From an uncultured Flavobacteriales bacterium (GTDB lineage Bacteria; Bacteroidota; Bacteroidia; Flavobacteriales_D; Sanyastnellaceae): a stretch of DNA of 16,942 nt. The stretch lies in assembly GCA_937897625.1 (NCBI GenBank), contig CALCNZ010000117.1, positions 1-16,942 on the forward strand. Reading direction: 5' to 3'. Positions 1 through 6,378 of this stretch are shown piece by piece. Made by a program: the position numbers and the translations under genes. The notes below the pieces were generated by a model. The model was not told the DNA's origin. It saw nothing but the letters and a program-made list of their open reading frames with translations, and did no database searches. Position 1 is the stretch's first letter. Every line of letters begins with the position of its first letter.

Positions 1-422
1 CTCGCGCAGCGGTTGAAGAAGGAATTGTACCGGGTGGTGGAGTTGCGTTGATTCGTGCTAGCGCTGCGTTGGATAATCTTTCAGGATTGAACGACGATGA
101 GACAACAGGTATTCAAATTGTTCGCAGAGCAATTGAAGAACCACTTCGTCAGATTGTTGCTAACGCAGGCGGTGAAGGCGCAGTAGTGATTCAAAAGATT
201 CGTGAAGGAAAAGGTGACTTCGGTTATAATGCACGCAACGAGCAATACGAAGACTTGTTCGCAGCAGGTGTAATTGATCCGACTAAAGTATCTCGTGTGG
301 CTTTAGAGAACGCCTCTTCAATCGCTGGAATGCTATTGACAACAGAGTGTGTTATCTCTGATATCAAAGAAGAAAATCCAATGCCTCAAATGCCAGGTGG
401 TGGAATGGGCGGAATGATGTAA
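1..422 (+). CDS. groL: Chaperonin GroEL (Hsp60), C-terminal part, 5'-truncated by window edge
   Basis: This is the last quarter of the ATP-dependent chaperonin GroEL, which forms the 14-subunit double ring that folds cytosolic proteins together with GroES. The first complete codon is at position 3, and 139 residues remain of a protein that is normally about 545. The visible part belongs to the equatorial ATPase domain. It begins with RAAVEEGIVPGGGVAL, which is near-invariant in the family, then shows GGEGAVV, NARNEQYEDLFAAGVIDP and the ASSIAGMLLTTECVI segment. It ends with the usual Gly/Met-rich tail (MPQMPGGGMGGMM) that projects into the ring cavity. The start codon and any heat-shock control sites lie outside the window; groES would be expected upstream. 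A strong hairpin terminator follows the stop codon by about 20 nt. Identification is certain; only the left end is missing. Confidence 0.98.
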   Translation, partial: RAAVEEGIVPGGGVALIRASAALDNLSGLNDDETTGIQIVRRAIEEPLRQIVANAGGEGAVVIQKIREGKGDFGYNARNEQYEDLFAAGVIDPTKVSRVALENASSIAGMLLTTECVISDIKEENPMPQMPGGGMGGMM

Positions 423-441
423 TTCCAAACAGAGCGGAACG

Positions 442-470
442 AAAAATGGCGACCATTGGTCGCCATTTTT
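442..470. terminator. Intrinsic terminator, probably bidirectional, between groEL and the DUF3299 gene
   Basis: A perfect inverted repeat has arms at 443-454 and 458-469 with a 3-nt ATT loop. The stem core is ATGGCGACC paired with GGTCGCCAT, and A/T pairs extend it outward. On the plus strand the stem runs into a T tract (466-470, then ATTTC) just after the groEL stop. On the minus strand the same stem runs into five T residues (complement of 442-446). It can therefore end both convergent transcripts, groEL from the left and the ABC operon from the right. Confidence 0.88.
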
Positions 471-487
471 ATTTCAATATAAAAAAA

Positions 488-1027
488 TTAAGGAGTGAAT
501 TCTGTTGCACCTTCTAAGATGTAATTCATTTGATAAACATCATCTGCATTCAACTTCAATTTCCCTTTAAACGTTAGTCGCTCATCTGTTTTGTAGTTGC
601 GATGCTTTCCAACAAAACGCAAATCAACCACTGATTCAGGGCCACCGCCGCCGCAAAAGAAACAATTCGCATAAGGGAATTTCGACACTACGTAAAACCC
701 AGCATCGTAGTCTACAGGAATTAAGTAACCCGTGATATACACATCTTTTCCGGCTATCGCCTTTACCGATGCGCCAAACGTTGGCTTCCAATAATACGCA
801 TCCAACTCTTTTACGTAAATGTCTTTATAAGTAACATCAGACAAGGTCTTCCAAGTTATTTCAATGGGGCCTTGACCTTCTGGTAAATAAGGAACAATTG
901 TACTTGGAACTGTTCCCAATTCAACACGCTTGTATGCGTGTGCTTTCAATTTTTCTGTTCCTTCGGAAGCATTCAAGAATAGTATTCCCGAAAAAATAAA
1001 AGCTAAAAATTTGACTGACTTAATCAT
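488..1027 (-). CDS. Secreted DUF3299-type protein with CxxC motif, third gene of the ABC operon
   Basis: A predicted exported protein of 179 residues. I chose the ATG at 1025-1027, giving MIKSVKFLAF..., rather than the upstream ATG at 1102. The chosen start puts a good signal peptide first (Lys-containing n-region, hydrophobic residues 7-19, likely cleavage near LNA/SEG at 20). The upstream extension would lie inside the permease gene. The mature part contains a compact beta-rich domain (about 92-175) starting GKDVYITGYLIPVDY, which resembles DUF3299. It includes the segment NCFFCGGGGPESVVDLRF with Cys122 and Cys125. A CxxC pair in a periplasmic protein could bind metal or be redox active. 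The start overlaps the permease stop by 8 nt, so translation is probably coupled. Proteobacterial DUF3299 genes also occur beside ABC transporter genes, as I recall from the zinc-responsive zrg cluster of Vibrio. Biochemical function is unknown. The family call is fairly confident; the metal role is inference. Confidence 0.8.
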   Translation of the reverse strand: MIKSVKFLAFIFSGILFLNASEGTEKLKAHAYKRVELGTVPSTIVPYLPEGQGPIEITWKTLSDVTYKDIYVKELDAYYWKPTFGASVKAIAGKDVYITGYLIPVDYDAGFYVVSKFPYANCFFCGGGGPESVVDLRFVGKHRNYKTDERLTFKGKLKLNADDVYQMNYILEGATEFTP

Positions 1028-2333
1028 TTGAAAGTGTTTTAGAAATGTCCATAAAGAACGCGCGCAGAGCAGGCAACAACGATGCCACCACACCAAGACC
1101 AAGCGTTATTCCAACTAAATAGTATTCTTGTGGAAGGAAAATAAAGGCGTTAAACTCGTCGTGAAAACTATCCTTCGCCATATCTGAAAGCATTGTAATT
1201 CCAACACGACTTAATACTAGGCCTATTATTAAGCCGAGCGCTACCATAAAGAACCCTTCCAACAAAATCAAAATAAACAATTGAATTCTTCTTCCGCCCA
1301 ACGTGCGCAGAATAGCCAACTCGTATTGTCTTTCGCGCAGCGCATTGTATAACGAAATGAATACGCTTAGAAACGAGATAATCATAATGAGAATGGCAAC
1401 GGCCTTCACTACGCTCATTCCAATTCCAAAGTTCTCATTCAAGCGATTAATCTCTATGGCTGGTAGGGCCAGTTGCATGTTTGTGTTCTTCACCAATTGT
1501 GGAAGAATCATAGGAGCCATGGGCAACCGCTTGATAAGCAAATATGCCGTTACTTCACGTTCTTCTTCATGCGCGTGCTCGTCTTCTGCATGATCATGTC
1601 CCTCTTCTGCCGCGTGCACATCTTCTTCTGCGGTGTGGTCATGGTGTGCAACTTCTGCATCGTGTTCTTCTGCTGAGACGATTGCGGTGTGAGCTTCTGC
1701 TTCGTGATCGCCGTGGTTGTGCACTTCCCAAATGGATTCAACCGGAGTAAGAATTAAACGATCTATGACTGTTCCACTTGCCTCGTAAATTCCAACTACT
1801 GTGAATAGCTGGTCATGCCCTTCCTCCTGCTCACCTTCTTTATCTAAACCGTGATTACTCTTGAAGGTTTTACCGATTGTTAAACCCAATTCTTTCGCGG
1901 CATAAGAACCCACGGTAACCTCAAAAGGAGTTTCAAAAACTTTTCCTTCCTTCAACTTAACTTCATAAAATTCTGCATAACGTGGCGTTGTTCCTACAAT
2001 TCTCCACCCTTCGTAATTGTCGCCATAAGCCAAGGGAATAGCTTCTTTAACGGTTGGATTTTTAATGATTCTCTGAGCTTCTGAAACTTTAATGTTTCCT
2101 GTTGGGGCGTCTATGTGATAAACGTTCGCTAGGATGAGTTGAAGCGGACTTCCTTTCGCTCCAAGCACAAAGTCAATGTCTTTGATGTTCTTGTTGAATT
2201 TTTCACTCAACTGATTTTCCAACAACAGCATCATTGAAATAATACCAACTCCAAAGGATAAAAGCAAAAGGGTTAAGGTTGTTGCTCCCGCCTTCTGCCA
2301 GCAATTTTTCCATGCAATAAAAATAATTTTCAT
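1020..2333 (-). CDS. ABC transporter permease, FtsX/MacB type, with a histidine-rich insert
   Basis: A 437-residue integral membrane protein with FtsX/MacB topology: one N-terminal transmembrane helix (about 15-38), a large extracytoplasmic domain (about 40-300), then three C-terminal helices (about 305-330, 350-375, 403-425). The cytoplasmic loop ALRERQYELAILRTLGGRR (about 331-349) is the family's typical coupling region with the ATPase. Transporters of this class usually act by mechanotransmission or extrude substrates from the outer face of the inner membrane. Residues 205-255 form an acidic insert with 13 histidines in HxH and HD patterns, which looks like a flexible divalent-metal-binding loop. 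The gene lies 12 nt after the ATPase gene and overlaps the DUF3299 gene, so all three are co-expressed. LolCE-type lipoprotein release is an alternative, but the His-rich loop and DUF3299 neighbour favour metal handling. Substrate and direction are inferred. Confidence 0.88.
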   Translation of the reverse strand: MKIIFIAWKNCWQKAGATTLTLLLLSFGVGIISMMLLLENQLSEKFNKNIKDIDFVLGAKGSPLQLILANVYHIDAPTGNIKVSEAQRIIKNPTVKEAIPLAYGDNYEGWRIVGTTPRYAEFYEVKLKEGKVFETPFEVTVGSYAAKELGLTIGKTFKSNHGLDKEGEQEEGHDQLFTVVGIYEASGTVIDRLILTPVESIWEVHNHGDHEAEAHTAIVSAEEHDAEVAHHDHTAEEDVHAAEEGHDHAEDEHAHEEEREVTAYLLIKRLPMAPMILPQLVKNTNMQLALPAIEINRLNENFGIGMSVVKAVAILIMIISFLSVFISLYNALRERQYELAILRTLGGRRIQLFILILLEGFFMVALGLIIGLVLSRVGITMLSDMAKDSFHDEFNAFIFLPQEYYLVGITLGLGVVASLLPALRAFFMDISKTLSND

Positions 2334-2345
2334 GTTGAATGGATA

Positions 2346-2993
2346 TTAAGATTTAGATGCGGTTAATTCAATGCGTTGCTTCACCTCGTCTTTCAATCGG
2401 TTGTCGTGCGTAACAATAAGCAGCGCAGCCTTGAGTGCATGCGTCTGTTCGCGCAAAAGGTTCAATACCTCTTTTGCGTTTTGATCGTCGAGCGCACTGG
2501 TAGGCTCATCGGCAAGAATAAGTGACGGGTTATTCAGTAAAGCGCGCGCAATGGCCACGCGTTGCTGCTCACCAACACTTAGAGAAGATGTTTTTTTGTT
2601 TTTCTTAGCAAGAATATTCAGACGATCCAACATTTTTTCAGCATCTGATTTCGAAACTTTATTTCCCGAAAAATAGGGTGCCAACATAATATTATCAATC
2701 ACCGAAAGTGATTGAACGAAGTGTGACGTTTGAAAGACAACACCAATGTTCTTCCCTCTAAAACGATCCAAGGCAGCTCCACTCAATGAACTTAATCGTA
2801 TACCGTTCACTTCCACATTTCCAGCCATGGGTTTCCTTAAACCAGCTAACAAATGCAGCAAGGTTGTTTTACCCGTTCCACTGTTTCCGAGAATAAGTAA
2901 TTCGCTATTTTCTTCCGCCTCAATGGAAGGGAAAATCAAATCTGGACCTTTCGAGAAGGTGTATTGAAGATTACTTGTTTGAATGATTGCCAT
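2346..2993 (-). CDS. ABC transporter ATP-binding protein (LolD/MacB-like)
   Basis: The nucleotide-binding subunit of the transporter encoded by this operon, 215 residues and nearly all ABC domain. All motifs are present and intact: Walker A GNSGTGKT at 36-43, Q-loop glutamine at 88, signature LSVGEQQR at 138-145, Walker B LILADE at 158-163 followed by the D-loop SALD at 166-169, and the switch histidine in IVTHD at 196. The size and sequence fit the LolD/MacB/FtsE group that pairs with FtsX-like permeases. It is the first gene of the minus-strand operon, and the permease starts 12 nt after its stop. It starts at the ATG 2991-2993, about 64 bp from the divergently transcribed DUF4258 gene. The substrate cannot be read from the ATPase itself. 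Confidence 0.93.
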   Translation of the reverse strand: MAIIQTSNLQYTFSKGPDLIFPSIEAEENSELLILGNSGTGKTTLLHLLAGLRKPMAGNVEVNGIRLSSLSGAALDRFRGKNIGVVFQTSHFVQSLSVIDNIMLAPYFSGNKVSKSDAEKMLDRLNILAKKNKKTSSLSVGEQQRVAIARALLNNPSLILADEPTSALDDQNAKEVLNLLREQTHALKAALLIVTHDNRLKDEVKQRIELTASKS

Positions 2994-3057
2994 AATAGGC
3001 CACTAAGTTAATGGCTAACTCGGAAATTTTATGCACTTTTGTGGGAATCTGAAAACC
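2994..3057. promoter_or_regulatory. Divergent promoter region with a small palindrome
   Basis: This 64-bp gap is the only space for promoters of the leftward ABC operon and the rightward DUF4258-M20-NeuB operon, unless they lie inside coding sequence. It contains a perfect inverted repeat, AGTTA-N5-TAACT at 3006-3020, located 13-27 nt before the ATPase start codon. The arrangement GTTA-N5-TAAC has the same outer bases and spacing as the proteobacterial Zur box (GTTATAnTATAAC), but the central bases differ. CACTTTTG at 3034-3041 resembles the Bacteroidota -7 element TAnnTTTG with one mismatch, for rightward transcription; I see no matching upstream -33 element. Both sites are weak calls, because short palindromes occur by chance in a gap of this size. 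Confidence 0.3.
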
Positions 3058-3441
3058 ATGAAATTTCGAAGAAGACTTTTACTTTTTGCAACTGGATTAA
3101 CCATTGGCTGCTTGCTTGTATTTATGATGTTTCCGAACTACGATTGGTTGGGTTGGATGCCCGGAAAGCAAATCATGAAACAAATTCAATCCAGCAGAAC
3201 TCTGGTTACCAATCACGGCAAATGTCGAATGGATTGTCAAGGCATTTCCATGGAGAATTTCGAAACTGCGAAATGGCAAGGAGAGGTCGATTTTTCAAAA
3301 TCAGATGCACAAAACAATCCGAAGCGTTACTTCCTTTCCCACAACAAAGTCAACTACATTATTATCTGCACCGATTCAACGGTAACTGTTGCTGAGGCGA
3401 GTCGCGAAGGAGAAAAAACTAAATGCGATTGTGCGCCATGA
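3058..3441 (+). CDS. Small membrane-anchored DUF4258-like protein
   Basis: A 127-residue protein of unknown function. I chose the ATG at 3058 because it begins a clean membrane anchor or uncleaved signal (MKFRRR, then hydrophobic residues about 7-25), preceded by GGGAA. An in-frame ATG at 3031 would add nine poorly fitting residues. The rest is predicted to lie outside the cytoplasm. It shows a DUF4258-like pattern: His53 with Cys56 and Cys60 in NHGKCRMDCQGIS, a central beta segment (YFLSHNKVNYIIICTDS, about 91-107) and a terminal CDC (Cys123, Cys125). The Cys/His pattern could bind metal or form disulfides. Its stop codon overlaps the start of the amidohydrolase gene in an ATGA arrangement, so the two are translated together. 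The match to DUF4258 is by recognition of pattern only, and no function should be assumed. Confidence 0.75.
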   Translation: MKFRRRLLLFATGLTIGCLLVFMMFPNYDWLGWMPGKQIMKQIQSSRTLVTNHGKCRMDCQGISMENFETAKWQGEVDFSKSDAQNNPKRYFLSHNKVNYIIICTDSTVTVAEASREGEKTKCDCAP

Positions 3442-4619
3442 AAGAGTTGATTCAGGAACTTTCAGAAAAATATTTTAACGAAATAGTTTCGATTCGCAGG
3501 CACATTCATGCGCATCCGGAACTTTCTTATCAAGAAAAAAACACATCGGCGTTTGTAGCCAAACATCTTGCTGAATGGGGAATTCCATTCACTGAGAATA
3601 TTGGTGGATACGGTATTCGAGCAGAAATAACTGGAAGTCTAACGTCCAACAAAACCATTGCGCTTCGCGGAGACATGGATGCGCTTCCAATTATAGAAGA
3701 GAATGATCTTCCATTTAAAAGCACTGTAAATGGTGTTATGCATGCATGCGGACATGATGTTCACACATCCTCGCTTTTGGGTGCTGCGAAAATTTTAAAC
3801 GAAACAAAATCTTCTTGGGGTGGAATTGTAACACTTGTTTTTCAGCCTGCTGAAGAAGTGTTGCCAGGCGGTGCTTTGCTGATGATGCAAGATGGACTGT
3901 TCCAAGATAATAAGCCAAATGGAATTTTTGGACAGCACGTCTTTCCTGAATTGCCTGCTGGGAAAGTGGGTTACCGCGCAGGAGCTTACATGGCATCTAC
4001 AGATGAGCTCTATGTTACGATTAAAGGAAAGGGAGGACATGGCGCGAAGCCCGACCAATGCATAGATCCCATTCTCATTGCTTCGCATTTATTAATCGCC
4101 TTGCAACAAGTTGTGTCTCGTTGGAGCAATCCGCAAATGCCTACAGTTCTTTCCTTCGGAAAAATAATTGGAAATGGGGCGACGAATATTATTCCGAATG
4201 AAGTGAAATTAGAAGGAACGTTTCGTACGTTCTCAGAATCGTGGCGCACGATTGCGCACGAAAAAATTATTGCCTTAGCAAAAGGACTTGTTGAAGGCAT
4301 GGGTGGCGAAGTTGAATTTCGAATTGAAAAAGGATATCCGGTGGTGTACAACAATCCAGAATTAACTGAGCGAGCCATTGCACAAGCGAAAGAATATTTA
4401 GGCGAAGAGAATGTAATTGATTTAGACATGCGAACGACTGCAGAAGATTTCGCTTATTACTCGCAACACATGCCTGGATGCTTTTATAGATTGGGAACAT
4501 CTAACGAAGATGGAACATGGAACGCACCTGTTCACAACAGCAAATTCGCGGTGAACGAAGACGCATTAAAAACAGGAATGGGTTTACTCGCCTGGCACGC
4601 CATTCAAGAATTAAAATAA
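3438..4619 (+). CDS. M20 family metallo-amidohydrolase (N-acyl-amino acid / hippurate hydrolase-like)
   Basis: A cytoplasmic zinc-type amidohydrolase that removes N-acyl groups from amino acids or similar small molecules. From the ATG at 3438 it has 393 residues, the usual length. The M20D hallmarks are all visible: RRHIHAHPELSYQE (20-33), LRGDMDALPI (76-85) and metal-site HACGHDVH with Cys104 and His106. Also present are FQPAEE with Glu139/Glu140, His167 in GQHVFP, and His366 in the C-terminal APVHNSKF. Residues about 185-290 form the dimerisation lid domain (GKGGHGAKP at its start). The start codon overlaps the upstream stop in ATGA. A second in-frame ATG at 3423 has AAGGAG 10 nt before it and would add five residues, so the exact start is unsettled. 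It lies 4 nt before the neuB-like gene. Whether the substrate is a peptide, an aromatic amide or an N-acetylated sugar precursor cannot be read from sequence. Confidence 0.93.
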   Translation: MKELIQELSEKYFNEIVSIRRHIHAHPELSYQEKNTSAFVAKHLAEWGIPFTENIGGYGIRAEITGSLTSNKTIALRGDMDALPIIEENDLPFKSTVNGVMHACGHDVHTSSLLGAAKILNETKSSWGGIVTLVFQPAEEVLPGGALLMMQDGLFQDNKPNGIFGQHVFPELPAGKVGYRAGAYMASTDELYVTIKGKGGHGAKPDQCIDPILIASHLLIALQQVVSRWSNPQMPTVLSFGKIIGNGATNIIPNEVKLEGTFRTFSESWRTIAHEKIIALAKGLVEGMGGEVEFRIEKGYPVVYNNPELTERAIAQAKEYLGEENVIDLDMRTTAEDFAYYSQHMPGCFYRLGTSNEDGTWNAPVHNSKFAVNEDALKTGMGLLAWHAIQELK

Positions 4620-4623
4620 GATT

Positions 4624-5676
4624 ATGAGTTTAACTGATTTCCTTTACAATTTCGATTCGAAAAAAATTGTTCGTCCATTCATTATTGCCGAAGCCGGTGT
4701 GAATCATGAGGGTTCTATGGACTTGGCGAAAAGATTAATAGATGAAGCTGCAGAAGGTGGCGCGAATGCGATTAAGTTTCAGACCTACAAAGCGGAGACA
4801 ATTGCGAGCAAAGACAGTCCTTATTATTGGGACATTACGAAAGAGCCTACGCGTAGTCAATTTGAGTTATTTAAGAAATACGACAAATTCTGGAAGTCTG
4901 AATTCGAGCAGTTGGCGCGTTATTGCGAAGAAGTTGGAATTGAATTTATGAGTACAGCTTTCGATGTAGAGAGCGCAAATTTTTTAAACGATTTGATGAA
5001 CGTTTACAAGATTTCAAGTTCAGACATTACCAATCTTCCTTTCATTGAGCACCAATGCAAATTTGGCAAGCCCATTATTTTAAGTACGGGTGCTTCTTAC
5101 AAATGGGAAGTTCAGCAAGCCGTTGAAACCATAGAGAAATATGGAAACAAACTTTGCTTAATGCATTGTGTTTTAAATTATCCAACGCCTGATCCGAATG
5201 CGCATTTGGGAATGATCAAAGATTTGATTTCAACTTTTCCTCAAGCCGTTCCGGGATATAGCGATCACACATTACCGAAAGACATGCACACACTTGAGGT
5301 GGCTACTTTGTTAGGCGCAGCTGTTTTAGAAAAACACTTCACGCATGACAAATCGCTTCCTGGAAATGATCACTACCATGCCATGGACAAGGAAGATTTG
5401 AAAGTCTTCCATACACGTATGGATCGCACGCTTGAATTACTCGGTGGATTTGAATTAACGGCTATTGAGGACGAAGCGCCTGCGCGCTCAAATGCAAGAA
5501 GAAGTCTGGTAGCGTCAAAACCTATGCCTGCAGGGCATACCGTGACTTTCGAAGATCTGACATGGAAGCGTCCCGCGAGTGGAATATCACCCAAAGACAT
5601 TTCACAATTGATTGGAAAACAAACAGCGCAAGACATCGCTGAAGACGACGTGCTGCGCTGGAATATGTTTAGCTAA
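4624..5676 (+). CDS. neuB: N-acetylneuraminate/nonulosonic acid synthase, NeuB family
   Basis: This enzyme condenses phosphoenolpyruvate with an N-acetylated hexose (ManNAc or a bacillosamine-type relative) to make a nine-carbon sugar acid used on cell surface glycans. The 350-residue length is typical. The TIM-barrel NeuB domain (about 18-270) shows IAEAGVNHEG (21-30), KFQTYKAE (51-58), KISSSDITN (129-137), LSTGAS (153-158), HCVLNYPTP (181-189), GYSDHT (211-216) and EKHFTHDKSLPGNDH (236-250). His215 and His238 are at the expected metal-ligand places. Residues about 288-350 are the antifreeze-like SAF domain (ARRSLVASKPMPAGHTV) that covers the neighbouring active site in the dimer. It is the last gene of its operon and lies 4 nt after the amidohydrolase. 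No epimerase, CMP-transferase (NeuA) or glycosyltransferase is in the window, so sialic, legionaminic or pseudaminic specificity cannot be decided. Confidence 0.9.
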   Translation: MSLTDFLYNFDSKKIVRPFIIAEAGVNHEGSMDLAKRLIDEAAEGGANAIKFQTYKAETIASKDSPYYWDITKEPTRSQFELFKKYDKFWKSEFEQLARYCEEVGIEFMSTAFDVESANFLNDLMNVYKISSSDITNLPFIEHQCKFGKPIILSTGASYKWEVQQAVETIEKYGNKLCLMHCVLNYPTPDPNAHLGMIKDLISTFPQAVPGYSDHTLPKDMHTLEVATLLGAAVLEKHFTHDKSLPGNDHYHAMDKEDLKVFHTRMDRTLELLGGFELTAIEDEAPARSNARRSLVASKPMPAGHTVTFEDLTWKRPASGISPKDISQLIGKQTAQDIAEDDVLRWNMFS

Positions 5677-5681
5677 GAACT

Positions 5682-6374
5682 TTATGCGTTAATGTTTCCC
5701 GAGAAGGTATCGTCCATTTGGTTTCCTTGTTCGTCTTCGAAAAAGTAGATTTTAATCAAAGCTGTATCACGAAGAAAATCGATTTTACCAATTTCGAATC
5801 GATTCACTTTGATACCTGTTCTTGCCTCGATATCTGCCTTCATTTCCTCTTCTCTTCCAACTTTAATTAAATCTATGTTTTCGTAAACAATGATTTTTTG
5901 CGCTTCGTGACGCAACAACCAAACCTTTTCTAGACCATATGTGGTGCCGATAATTACAAGATTTGCAAATGACAATTCGATTAATGAAATCTTCTTGTTT
6001 ATTAATGCGTTCATGACAGACATACCGATGACAACAAATAAGTAGGTCATTTCCTTAATTGGAATTGCATCTGTTCGGTAACGAATAATTCCGAATACTG
6101 CGAATAAGCCAAGCGCAAATCCCATTTGCAATTTCACGCTTTCCAACATGAAGCACATGAGGAAAATGGTGACGCTAAAAAGGAGATAGGTGAATAAAAA
6201 ATCTTTCCGCTTGGCTATGGGGTAATAAATTCCGCGAACCAATACCATTACGAATAGCATGTGCACCGAGAGTCGAATGATGAGACCAAGAAAATCTTCG
6301 AGATGAACCAATTTCATTCCTCCCATTGGATCGAAGTCTGATTGTAAAAAAAGTGCTTGAAGTGTATCTAACAT
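5682..6374 (-). CDS. DUF4956 integral membrane protein, partner of the VTC-domain protein
   Basis: A 230-residue inner-membrane protein of the DUF4956 family. The N-terminal two thirds hold about five hydrophobic segments (roughly 29-50, 60-78, 83-96, 109-125, 131-147). The family's most conserved stretch, GLFAVFGIIRYRTD at 89-102, is followed by PIKEMTYLFVVIGM; the charged RYRTD within a membrane region may line a site or pore. The C-terminal part (about 155-230) is soluble and probably cytoplasmic (ARTGIKVNRFEIGKIDFLRDTALIKIYF). The gene begins 4 nt after the VTC gene. In many bacteria DUF4956 and VTC genes are neighbours, so a joint function is likely. By analogy with the yeast vacuolar VTC complex, it could anchor the polymerase or move its product across the membrane, but this is inference. 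Its stop codon is only 5 nt from that of the convergent neuB. Confidence 0.87.
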   Translation of the reverse strand: MLDTLQALFLQSDFDPMGGMKLVHLEDFLGLIIRLSVHMLFVMVLVRGIYYPIAKRKDFLFTYLLFSVTIFLMCFMLESVKLQMGFALGLFAVFGIIRYRTDAIPIKEMTYLFVVIGMSVMNALINKKISLIELSFANLVIIGTTYGLEKVWLLRHEAQKIIVYENIDLIKVGREEEMKADIEARTGIKVNRFEIGKIDFLRDTALIKIYFFEDEQGNQMDDTFSGNINA

Positions 6375-6378
6375 GGTC

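Noticed and set aside
1028..1102. N-terminal extension of the DUF3299-type protein to an ATG at 1102.
   Set aside because: It would place 25 Trp/Cys-rich residues before an otherwise clean signal peptide and lies fully inside the permease coding region.
1473..1750. Several open frames on both strands inside the permease gene, some Cys- or His/Arg-rich.
   Set aside because: They lie opposite or across the low-complexity His/Glu-rich segment, whose biased codons keep other frames open. They have no plausible start signals or recognisable domains.
3736..4429. Minus-strand open frames inside the M20 gene.
   Set aside because: They are antisense shadows of a well-supported enzyme gene.
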